NCBI RefSeq assembly: GCF_015158295.1
Contig: NZ_JACDXV010000001.1
Coordinates: 496,001-560,000 of the forward strand
Reading direction: 5' to 3'
Source of the DNA: Devosia faecipullorum
GTDB taxonomy: Bacteria > Pseudomonadota > Alphaproteobacteria > Rhizobiales > Devosiaceae
Length of the DNA: 64,000 nt
Shown: positions 54,414 to 62,221 of the stretch, piece by piece
Layout of the letters: every line of letters starts with the position of its first letter
Position numbering within the stretch: the first letter of the stretch is position 1
Translations under genes and position numbers: made by a program
The notes under the pieces: generated by a model
The model's input: the letters and a program-made list of their open reading frames with translations, nothing else
The model's database searches: none
What the model was told of the DNA's origin: nothing

Positions 54414-55430
54414 ATGTCAACGCTGAAGACAAAATCGCGCAAGGCTTCGGTCAGCGCCGACAAGGTCGCCAAACTGGCCGGCGTCTCGCGCTCAGCTGTG
54501 TCCCGTGCCTTTACGGACGGCGCCAGCGTTTCCCCCGAGACCAGGGCCAGGGTGCTAGCGGCGGCGGATCAGCTCGGCTACCACGTAAACCATCTCGCGC
54601 GCGGCTTGCTATGGCATCGCACCGGCATCGTCTGCCTGATCGTCGCCGAAATGCAGGCTCCTTTTCAGGCCTCTCTGGTGGAAGTCGTCACCCGGCGGCT
54701 CCAGGCCATTGGCAAGGTCGTCATGGTGCTCAACACCTCGGGCGAGCAGGACAGCGTCGAAGGCGCCCTGCGGCAGACACTGAATTATCGTGCCGACGCA
54801 ACGGTGTTCATCTCCGGCACACCACCCGCCTCGCTAGTGAATACCTGTCTAGAAAACGGCCAGCGCGTCATTCTTATCAACCGCGCAGACCCGATAGAGG
54901 GCTCCGAATTCATCTCGGTCGAAAACCAGAGCGCAGCGCTCGAGGCCTGCCTCATGCTCAAACGGGCAGGATGCCAACGCGTGGCCGTAGTCAGTTCCAC
55001 TGCCGGAACGCCGGGGCCAGAGGCACGCGAAAAGGCATTTCTGGAGGCTGCCGCCGCGCACGGCATGCAGGTCAGCGTTTCCCGCGCCGGACGAACCGGC
55101 TACCAGACTGGCGTCGAGAGCGCACGCCAGGTGCTGGCGACGTCCCAACGTCCCGACGGGGTGTTCTGCGTCACCGACCTGCTCGCCCTCGGCTTCATGG
55201 ATGCGGCGCGACTGGAATTCCGCATGAGCATTCCGGACGATCTCTGCGTCATAGGCTTTGACGACATCCCCGAAGCGGGCTGGTTGGGCTATGAGCTCAC
55301 CACCTTCTGCCAGCCCCTGAGGGAAATTGCCGATCACATCGCCAATATCGTCGAGAAGGAAGACGCAGAACCCGGCCCGCCGACCATATTGCCGACCCAG
55401 GTCGTCTGGCGCAAAACGGTGCGTCCCTAG
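54414..55430 (+). CDS. LacI-family transcriptional regulator
   Basis: A 338-aa repressor. The N-terminal helix-turn-helix is SADKVAKLAGVSRSAVSRAF, followed by the hinge RARVLAAADQLGYHVNHLARGL, and a periplasmic-binding-protein-like effector domain from residue ~65. The end VCVIGFDDIPEAGWLGYELTT (here LCVIGFDDIPE) is family-typical. The ATG at 54414 is preceded by AGGAG; the frame continues upstream but is not coding. It lies among phosphatase genes and near two matching operators, so its effector is probably the imported phosphorylated compound or a product of it. Confidence 0.93.
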   Translation: MSTLKTKSRKASVSADKVAKLAGVSRSAVSRAFTDGASVSPETRARVLAAADQLGYHVNHLARGLLWHRTGIVCLIVAEMQAPFQASLVEVVTRRLQAIGKVVMVLNTSGEQDSVEGALRQTLNYRADATVFISGTPPASLVNTCLENGQRVILINRADPIEGSEFISVENQSAALEACLMLKRAGCQRVAVVSSTAGTPGPEAREKAFLEAAAAHGMQVSVSRAGRTGYQTGVESARQVLATSQRPDGVFCVTDLLALGFMDAARLEFRMSIPDDLCVIGFDDIPEAGWLGYELTTFCQPLREIADHIANIVEKEDAEPGPPTILPTQVVWRKTVRP

Positions 55431-55519
55431 ATCATTTCAATATTTGGTAGAAACACTGAAACGATCTAAGCGCTTGTATTGTCGCGTTTCCGAAAGGGAA
55501 ATCGACACCCGCGTCTCCG

Positions 55520-57112
55520 CTAGCTGGGCTGGGCGATGATCTCCATCGACGGCAGGATGGTAAAATCGCCATTGGGCGACCGGTTCAGGTAAAGCGCCAT
55601 AATATCCAGCAGCCCCGTCATGCGAGCGGCAAGACCCGGCACAGGCATGGGGCGAGCAAATGCCGCAAGGCGCCGATAAAGCACTACCCTCTCCGCATCG
55701 ATGTCTGCACAAGCCAGCTCACCGGCCATGCGCATGCGATACCAGTCGCCCACAAAGCAGAGCAACGAAAAGTCCTCGCTCAAAGGCATGTCGATATCCA
55801 GAAGTTCCAGGAGGTCGGACATGGCCGAGCGGCGGACAAAAGCCGCCATGTCGGGCGGCCAGTCGAGCGGCAGATAGCGATGCTGGACGAGGTGTTCCAG
55901 ATGCGTATCGAGGAACTGCCCATGATCATCCGCCTTGCTGGCAGGCGACAGCACTTCGCCCCTGCGTGTGGCTTCGGTCTTGTAGGCTGCATAGGCGCGG
56001 GCGTGGCCGGGCACGTCGCGCAAGGGCAAGGTGCGGACATGAATGACGTCATGCGCCAGATCGACGATTTTTAGCGCCGCACCGTAGCCAACAGGCGACG
56101 GCACCGCGACATTAATGAAATCGCCCGATGATGAGACGTGGCGGGCAGTGTCGTTGACATGCAGGTGGCCGGAGAAATGCAGGCGCACGCCTGTTGCCGC
56201 AAATGCCTCGCCCAGGGCCGTCTCTGGGATGCGATGGGCCAGCCCGTTCGCACCAAAGATAGACATGTCCTGGGCCGCGCTGTTTCCCAATACGTCTAAT
56301 GGAGGATAGTGGGAGAAAGCCACAAGTTGCTTGCCAAGATGGCGCGCCCGCTTTGCCACATCGCCGATCCAGGGCAACAGATGAGGACGATGCCGCATGA
56401 CGGCATTCCAGCCGGACCTGCTGGGATCCAGAAAATGCGTCGGATCGCTGAAATCGCTGGCATCGTCGCGCGGGACACAAACGTTGGCGTCTATGGACAG
56501 CACCCAAAGCCCCTCGATCGGTTCGACCAGATAGGAGGCATCGATCATGTCGCAAGAGGCACGACCCAGCGGGCTGGAAACCCTGTAGGTGCGACTATTC
56601 CAGGCCGGGTTCTGTCCGAAGGGCGTTTCCCAATAGAGGTCCGCGTCCTGCGGAGTAAAACCCAGTCCCGAAAGGCTTTCCAGCGCCTCAAGCGTACCCA
56701 GCGTCGCCGCCTCCGGGCAGTCCTGGCTGTCCACGACGACGGGCGTACCGTCCGCTCCGAGAAAGGTTTTGCGCTGGTCGCGCCCGGACAGGGCATAGAA
56801 ATCGTGATTGCCCGGCGTGGTCAGAACCCGCAGACCGTACTGCTGCCGGAACTCCTCGAGAATGGCCAGCGCCTTGTCGACGTTGGGCCTTTGGCCGTCG
56901 TCGGTGAGGTCGCCCACCAGCAAGACCAGTTTCGCCCCAGCCTCGACGGCAGCCACCAGTGCCGCTCTGAACGCCGGAATGCTTTCGTTGAATACCCGCG
57001 TGGATTGGCCGGTTTCTCCGAAACTGCGGATCGCACTGGCAAGACCTGAGCCCGAAGGCGCCCAGTCGCAATCATGCACATGAGGATCGGCAATGACGGC
57101 AAAACGGATCAA
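55520..57112 (-). CDS. Calcineurin-like metallophosphoesterase
   Basis: A 530-aa cytoplasmic (no signal peptide) phosphoesterase. Metal-binding motifs are visible: AVIADPHVHDCDW, LVGDLTDDG, TPGNHDFYAL, AFSHYPPLD and FSGHLHVND. Members cleave phosphomono- or diesters. The C-terminal ~170 residues are an additional helical region of unknown function. The TTG start overlaps the stop of the dual-specificity phosphatase gene, showing coupling. It is convergent with the LacI gene. Confidence 0.88.
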   Translation of the reverse strand: MIRFAVIADPHVHDCDWAPSGSGLASAIRSFGETGQSTRVFNESIPAFRAALVAAVEAGAKLVLLVGDLTDDGQRPNVDKALAILEEFRQQYGLRVLTTPGNHDFYALSGRDQRKTFLGADGTPVVVDSQDCPEAATLGTLEALESLSGLGFTPQDADLYWETPFGQNPAWNSRTYRVSSPLGRASCDMIDASYLVEPIEGLWVLSIDANVCVPRDDASDFSDPTHFLDPSRSGWNAVMRHRPHLLPWIGDVAKRARHLGKQLVAFSHYPPLDVLGNSAAQDMSIFGANGLAHRIPETALGEAFAATGVRLHFSGHLHVNDTARHVSSSGDFINVAVPSPVGYGAALKIVDLAHDVIHVRTLPLRDVPGHARAYAAYKTEATRRGEVLSPASKADDHGQFLDTHLEHLVQHRYLPLDWPPDMAAFVRRSAMSDLLELLDIDMPLSEDFSLLCFVGDWYRMRMAGELACADIDAERVVLYRRLAAFARPMPVPGLAARMTGLLDIMALYLNRSPNGDFTILPSMEIIAQPS

Positions 57113-57747
57113 GCAGAAGCCTCACCCCTCGTGGCGACGGCACGATCCGCCTCCACCAGGTGCACCCAATGCGCCGTGCGCTCGGCAGCCGCGACAAGCA
57201 TGGGCTTGGGCGTTTCATGCCACTCGTCCTGCCGCAGCTCGCGGTGTATGCGCACATGATTTATGGCATCCAACAGCCGAGGAAACTCCTCCGGAATATG
57301 CAGGTGCAGGAACAAGGCCGCAAGAATGACCGAGCGAGAGCGCCCTGCTCGGCAATTGACCAGCACATTGCCCCGCTCCCGCATCGGATAACTGGGCCGT
57401 TCGGGCAAAATCTGATCAAGCGCGCCACGCAATTGATAATAGCCCGCCAGCATCATGGTGTCGGGATTGCCTGGTCCGTCGACAATGCCCAGCTTGTAAT
57501 ATCGGATGGGCGCGGCGCCGTAGCCGACCCGGCTGTCATGTGACACCTCATCAGGCTTGGCCACGTAATTGAAATCCAGATTTACCGCGCAATTCAGCAC
57601 GGTGGAAATGCCGTTTTTCAAGAGGAGCGGAACATCAGACGCGCCTTCCCGGCCACCGACATAAAGATCGACGCCAAAGCCGGGCAGCTTGTCATAGACC
57701 TTGCTGATATGCGGCCGGTCATAGCGCGGGCTGGGCTTCTCGTTCAT
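57109..57747 (-). CDS. Dual-specificity-type (Cys-based) phosphatase
   Basis: A 212-aa protein with the Cys-x5-Arg loop in VLVNCRAGRSRSVILAALF; the residue before the cysteine is Asn rather than the common His. The N-terminal GFGVDLYVGGREGASDVPLLLKNG and VLNCAVNLDF fit the DSP fold. Relatives dephosphorylate proteins, phosphoinositides or inositol phosphates. It overlaps the inositol-phosphatase gene by four bases and the metallophosphoesterase gene by three, so the three are one translational unit. AAAGGAG precedes the ATG; the longer frame is spurious. Confidence 0.87.
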   Translation of the reverse strand: MNEKPSPRYDRPHISKVYDKLPGFGVDLYVGGREGASDVPLLLKNGISTVLNCAVNLDFNYVAKPDEVSHDSRVGYGAAPIRYYKLGIVDGPGNPDTMMLAGYYQLRGALDQILPERPSYPMRERGNVLVNCRAGRSRSVILAALFLHLHIPEEFPRLLDAINHVRIHRELRQDEWHETPKPMLVAAAERTAHWVHLVEADRAVATRGEASA

Positions 57748-58589
57748 GCCGTTCTCCTTTGCCGGCAAGCAGCGTCCGGCAAAAAATCCGGCTCCTGTTG
57801 CAAAGCGATGCCCGTTGCCCGCGACATCAGCTCGGCAACGCCCGGAGCCGCAGCCAAAACCGGCGCGCCATGCGCCAGTCCATCGACGGACAGGAATGCG
57901 CCTGTGACGCCGCCGGCCTCGCGCACCAGCAACAGTCCCGCCAAACAATCCCAAGGATTCATATGCAGCTCCGCATAGCCATCGCTGCGCCCATCGGCAA
58001 CATAGGCCAGGCCCAACGCCCCGCAGGACGAGCGTCGCACATTGGTACCGGCTGCAAACAAATCCTCAATCGCCCGAAGGTATTGCGCCAGCGGCCGGCG
58101 CCCCGACCATCCCATTTCCACCGACGACGCCTCGATAGCTGAAATTTCGGACACCCGTATCGGGCGCCCGTTCAGCGTCGCCCCGCGGCCAAGGCGAGCC
58201 GCATAGGTTTCGTCCAGCGCGGGATTGATAATGGTGCCGAGTTGTACCAGTCCGCCAGCGACGAATGCGATGGCGATACAAAAATGGGGGATGGAGCGGG
58301 CAAAATTTGCCGTTCCGTCGATGGGATCGACAATCCAGGCCTGCCGTCCCGGCGTACCGCCCCCCTCTTCGCCGAGAAAACCATCCTCCGGAAAGGCCTC
58401 GGCAATCCGACTGCGCACAAAATCCTCAACCTGCCCATCGGTCTCGGTAAGATAGTCCTGCGGCCCCTTGAGACCGATAGTCTCGCCGGACTGCCGCCTG
58501 AATCCCTCAAGCGCAATAATGGCGGCCTCTTGCACCATCAGAGCCAGAAACGTTTCGCGTCGATCGATGGCGAGCGCATCCAGAGTCAT
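57744..58589 (-). CDS. Inositol monophosphatase family protein
   Basis: A 281-aa phosphatase with FLGEEGGGTPG, WIVDPIDGTANFARSIPHF and NPWDCLAGLLLVREAGG, giving the complete metal site. It is the first gene of the phosphatase operon, with LacI site 2 beginning 38 bp upstream of its ATG. Coupled translation with the dual-specificity and metallophosphoesterase genes suggests stepwise removal of several phosphate groups from one substrate. Confidence 0.92.
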   Translation of the reverse strand: MTLDALAIDRRETFLALMVQEAAIIALEGFRRQSGETIGLKGPQDYLTETDGQVEDFVRSRIAEAFPEDGFLGEEGGGTPGRQAWIVDPIDGTANFARSIPHFCIAIAFVAGGLVQLGTIINPALDETYAARLGRGATLNGRPIRVSEISAIEASSVEMGWSGRRPLAQYLRAIEDLFAAGTNVRRSSCGALGLAYVADGRSDGYAELHMNPWDCLAGLLLVREAGGVTGAFLSVDGLAHGAPVLAAAPGVAELMSRATGIALQQEPDFLPDAACRQRRTA

Positions 58590-58626
58590 ATACGGGAATC
58601 CTTCACTGACCGCATCCTGCGATTTA

Positions 58627-58642
58627 TTGCAAAGCTGTGCAA
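58627..58642. promoter_or_regulatory. Predicted LacI-family operator, site 2
   Basis: TTGCAAAGCTGTGCAA lies 38 bp upstream of the phosphatase operon, the exact reverse complement of site 1. The position is right for repression of this promoter. The region to 58771 also contains the 3' leader after the second binding-protein gene, and no other gene is seen. Confidence 0.78.
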
Positions 58643-58771
58643 CATAACTTCAAAAACATTTTTGGGGGGATTTTAGGGAGTCCTTGCAGTCCAGCGCGGC
58701 TCGCGAATGCTGTCCGCCTTTCACCACCAATTGGTAGGGACGGGCATCAACTGCCCGCCCCCCAAACCGAT

Positions 58772-59878
58772 TCAACGCTTGTAGTGGATACGCCAGAAAT
58801 CCTGCCAATCCTGCCGTGCTTCCCAATCATCCAGACCGCTCGCTGGATTGTAGGCCAGCACGGTATCGAGGTGATCGGCAATGCCGGACGGCTCATCATC
58901 AGGCAGACCGACCTTGGTGTTGGACGAGACCTTGCCGTCTTCGGCTTGCGGCGCAATTCCTTCCGCCGTCATCGCATAATGGATGAAGAGCTTGGCAGCG
59001 TTGGGACTGTTCGTGCCTTTGACGATAACCGCGACGGTGGAATTGCTGAAGCCGATAATCGGGTCCATGCCCGAGCACAGCCCCAGGGTAAAGCCCGCTC
59101 CCTCATTGTCCCGGAACTTCGCCGCTGAAACCAGACCCACAAACGGCTCGGTCTGACCAGGCGCCGCCACTGCTTCCGCTGCATTGGCGTCGGAATCGGT
59201 AAGCAATGGCCCGTTTGCTGCAAGGGCAGCAACAAAGGCCTCGGCAGCGCTGTCAAACGTACCATCCAATGCCTTGCCATACTGGGATTCATAGGCAGCT
59301 GCGAGCCTGTCGTCGGCATAGCTGCGCATCTGGTTGAACCAGTCGGTGTAGCTGGGCTTGCCCAGCGGATCCTGCATGGCGACCCTACCCTTCCATTCGG
59401 GCTCGGTCAGCTGCCAAATGTTGGTGATTGGGCAGCTGTCGTACAGAGCCGTATTGTACGTGAAAATGTTGGGGCTCGACACAACAAGGAGCGGGTTGCG
59501 CGCTTGCGGCACGATGTCAGCCTCAAGATCGGGCGGCACCCAGCTTTCGACAAAGCCGGCGGGCAGCAATTGTCCGATCACGGCTGCCGGATCGGAAATC
59601 AGCGACACGTCCGTCTGCACGTTGCCGGACTGTACCTCACGGATAATCGTCTCCATCTGGGCCGTTGCCTTGGACTTGGTCCCGGTAGCCTCGAGGCCAT
59701 ATTTGGCGCTAAACGCCTCGGCCATGTCGACAATCTTGCCGGTGCTGTCGAAAATGGTCAGCGGCGGCTCGCCGCGAGCGGCCTCGATGAGCGCATCGAG
59801 ATCAAAGTCCTGGGCAAGAGCACCGCTGGCGAGCAGCACACCAAGCGCTGTGCCAATAGCTAGACTAGTTAGTTTCAT
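58772..59878 (-). CDS. ABC transporter substrate-binding protein (AfuA/FbpA-like), second of two
   Basis: A 368-aa periplasmic protein with signal peptide MKLTSLAIGTALGVLLASGALA. It has the type-II binding-protein fold with FDSTGKIVDMAEAFSAKYGL and TEPEWKGRVAMQDP, as in the iron and hexose-phosphate binding families. It is clearly paralogous to the protein at 59941-61035: both contain KLFIHY...EGI, VGLPDDEPSG-type and ARQDWQDxWR endings. GGAGG precedes the start. No tyrosine pair typical of ferric-binding FbpA is evident, which fits a non-iron ligand. Confidence 0.85.
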   Translation of the reverse strand: MKLTSLAIGTALGVLLASGALAQDFDLDALIEAARGEPPLTIFDSTGKIVDMAEAFSAKYGLEATGTKSKATAQMETIIREVQSGNVQTDVSLISDPAAVIGQLLPAGFVESWVPPDLEADIVPQARNPLLVVSSPNIFTYNTALYDSCPITNIWQLTEPEWKGRVAMQDPLGKPSYTDWFNQMRSYADDRLAAAYESQYGKALDGTFDSAAEAFVAALAANGPLLTDSDANAAEAVAAPGQTEPFVGLVSAAKFRDNEGAGFTLGLCSGMDPIIGFSNSTVAVIVKGTNSPNAAKLFIHYAMTAEGIAPQAEDGKVSSNTKVGLPDDEPSGIADHLDTVLAYNPASGLDDWEARQDWQDFWRIHYKR

Positions 59879-59940
59879 TTGTTTTCCTCCGTTGAAAAAC
59901 CACGCCGCCCTCTCCTCCTCGAGCGGCGCGGATCTGGTGA

Positions 59941-61035
59941 TCAGCGCTTCAGATTGGTGCGCCAGATATCCTGCCAGTCCTGGCGGGCATCGATGTCCGA
60001 AACCGCCGTGGACGTATCCCAGACCATCATCTGATCCATCAGCGCGCCGATCCCCGAAGGTTCGTCATCGGGCAGCCCGATACGCGGATCGGACGGGACT
60101 TTTCCATCGACGCGCTGCGGGTCGATCCCCTCCTCGGTGAGTAGATAATGGATGAACAGCTTGGCGATGTTCGGAGACGGTGTTTGCGACGCGATGACGC
60201 CCAGGCCAGGATAGAGCCAGCCGGAAAAGGGCTGCATCTGTGCGCAGATGGCGAGCTTGAAGCCCTTGCTTTGATTTTCGCGAAATTTGGCCGTGGACAG
60301 CATGCCGAAAAACGGTTGCTCCTGACCCGGGGCGCCAATGGCCTCGGCCACTACGCTACTGTCGCCGATCAAAGGACCGTTGGCGGCGAAGGCCTGAACC
60401 CACGCCTCTGTCGCGCTCCCCGAACCGTCGAACGGCTTGCCGTAGTGAGCTTTGTAGGCCGCGGCCATAGCCGCATCGTGATGATCGGCCAATTGGTTGA
60501 ACCAATCGGCATAGGCGGGCTTGTCGAGTGGGTCCATCAAGGTGACGCGACGCGACCAATCCGCATCGGTCAATTCCCAGACATTGGTGATCGGGCAGTT
60601 CTCATAGGCCTCGCTGTTATAGGCCCAGACATGAGGATCGCTAACGACGACCAGCGGATCGCGAGCCGCTTCCGGAAGGTGCGCGGCAATATCTTCAGGC
60701 ACCCAGCTTTGTACCAGCCCCTGCCCCAGCAGATCGGCGATGATGACCGATGCATCGGACGCCAGCGATACCGAGCCGGCAACATTGCCGGCCTGGTGCT
60801 CACGGATCAAAAGGTCGATTTGACCGGATTCATTGACCTTCTTGCCAGTCACCTGCAGGCCGTACTTGGCGCTGAAGGCCTCGGCAGTTTCCACGATCTT
60901 GCCGGTCACGGCATAGACAGTGGTGGCCGGCTCCGCCTTGGCCGCAGCGATCAGATCATCCAGTTCAGCCGCATGGACCGGGGCTGACGAAAGCGCCATC
61001 GCGATGACAATTCCGAACGCACGAAGTTTCGACAC
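59941..61035 (-). CDS. ABC transporter substrate-binding protein (AfuA/FbpA-like), first of two
   Basis: A 364-aa periplasmic protein with signal peptide (SKLRAFGIVIAMALSSAPVHA). It shares its order of motifs with the next protein: TGKIVETAEAFSAKYGLQVTG, CPITNVWELTDADW, KLFIHYLLTEEGIDPQ and RQDWQDIWR. The GTG at 61035 has GGGAGG five bases before it; a frame extending 73 codons upstream runs into the ATPase gene. The two proteins likely present related ligands to one permease. Confidence 0.87.
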   Translation of the reverse strand: MSKLRAFGIVIAMALSSAPVHAAELDDLIAAAKAEPATTVYAVTGKIVETAEAFSAKYGLQVTGKKVNESGQIDLLIREHQAGNVAGSVSLASDASVIIADLLGQGLVQSWVPEDIAAHLPEAARDPLVVVSDPHVWAYNSEAYENCPITNVWELTDADWSRRVTLMDPLDKPAYADWFNQLADHHDAAMAAAYKAHYGKPFDGSGSATEAWVQAFAANGPLIGDSSVVAEAIGAPGQEQPFFGMLSTAKFRENQSKGFKLAICAQMQPFSGWLYPGLGVIASQTPSPNIAKLFIHYLLTEEGIDPQRVDGKVPSDPRIGLPDDEPSGIGALMDQMMVWDTSTAVSDIDARQDWQDIWRTNLKR

Positions 61036-61072
61036 GAAAACCTCCCTTGAGACTGAGCCCCGTATTCCTGAC

Positions 61073-62221
61073 TCACGCATCCTTGACCGCAGCGACGCCG
61101 ATCGCCGCGCGTTGCAAGGCGGCGTCGGCACCCTCCAGCCGCTCGCCGGCCTTGTCGAAAACATGCAGCGCCGCCGGCCGCGCATACAACCAGACCGCCT
61201 CCCCGCCCCGCATCGTGGGAGCATCCGTGGTGGTTGCGAAAACGATGCGGCCATTCACCTTGAGCTCGATGATCCAACTGCCACCGGTTGGCAGAATGCC
61301 TCCGACTTCCGCAGCATGGCGGAAACTGCCAGCTGGCACGGCCGCCTCGTTCAAGGCAAAGGAAAGCGCTTCGGGGCGAATGCCCACGGAACCCACTTCG
61401 TTGCGCGTGCCCAAGCGCGGCCGCAGCCATTCGTTCACAGCCAGGTCCAGGGCATGGCCCGCACCGATTTCAAGAATATTGATGGGTGGACTGCCGACGA
61501 ATTCGGCAACGAACCGATTGGCCGGGCGATCATAAATGTCGTTGGGCGTACCCAATTGCTGCAGCGAGCCTTCGTTCATCACCGCGATTGAGGTCGCCAG
61601 CGTCATGGCTTCCCATTGATCATGAGTCACGAAAACGATGGTGGTACCGAACTCGGCATGGATGCGCTTGAGCTCCGCCCGCATCTCCAGGCGCAGCCGG
61701 GCGTCGAGATTGGAGAGAGGTTCATCGAGCAGCAGCACGCCGGGATTGACCGCGAGCATGCGAGCGAGCGCCACGCGCTGTTGCTGACCTCCTGAGAGTT
61801 GGGACGGATAGCGTGTGCGATATTTCTCGATGTCGAGTGCTTTCATGACCTTGGTCACGCGCGCCTCGCGCTCGGCCTTGGGCACCTTGCGCAGGCGCAG
61901 GCCGAAATCGGTATTACGCTCGATAGTCAGATGCGGCCAGAGCGCGTAAGACTGGAACACCAGTCCCATGCCACGCTTTTCGGGGCCGACGAACTCCGCC
62001 CGCGCTGGACTATCGACCACCTTGTCGCCCACCACAATCTCGCCATCACTGAGATTTTCGAGACCGGCGATCATCCGCAGGGTCGTAGTCTTGCCGCAGC
62101 CGGACGGGCCCAGCAGGCACATGAACTCACCATTGCCAATACGGAGGTCCAGATCACTGACGGCCTTGGGCGAATTGGCGCTGTAGGATTTTTGTACGTT
62201 GCGCAGAATGATGTCGGGCAT
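61073..62221 (-). CDS. ABC transporter ATP-binding protein (FbpC/PotA type)
   Basis: A 382-aa ATPase with LLGPSGCGKTTTLRM (Walker A), LSGGQQQRVALARML (signature), LLLDEPLSNLDA (Walker B) and VTHDQWEAM. A TOBE-like regulatory domain follows residue ~240. The N-terminus contains SYSANSPKAVSDLDL, the aromatic A-loop region. It overlaps the permease gene by one base, at the ATG/stop junction. It powers import with the permease and either binding protein. Confidence 0.93.
   Translation of the reverse strand: MPDIILRNVQKSYSANSPKAVSDLDLRIGNGEFMCLLGPSGCGKTTTLRMIAGLENLSDGEIVVGDKVVDSPARAEFVGPEKRGMGLVFQSYALWPHLTIERNTDFGLRLRKVPKAEREARVTKVMKALDIEKYRTRYPSQLSGGQQQRVALARMLAVNPGVLLLDEPLSNLDARLRLEMRAELKRIHAEFGTTIVFVTHDQWEAMTLATSIAVMNEGSLQQLGTPNDIYDRPANRFVAEFVGSPPINILEIGAGHALDLAVNEWLRPRLGTRNEVGSVGIRPEALSFALNEAAVPAGSFRHAAEVGGILPTGGSWIIELKVNGRIVFATTTDAPTMRGGEAVWLYARPAALHVFDKAGERLEGADAALQRAAIGVAAVKDA

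Noticed and set aside
55436..55515. GAAACG...CGTTTC inverted repeat between convergent LacI and phosphoesterase genes as terminator
   Set aside because: Arms of only six bases with a loop of over 20 and no T run.
58772..61035. Annotation of the two binding proteins as ferric-iron receptors
   Set aside because: The fold family includes iron receptors, but I saw no tyrosine pair for iron, and phosphatase neighbours and AfuA precedent argue for an organophosphate ligand.
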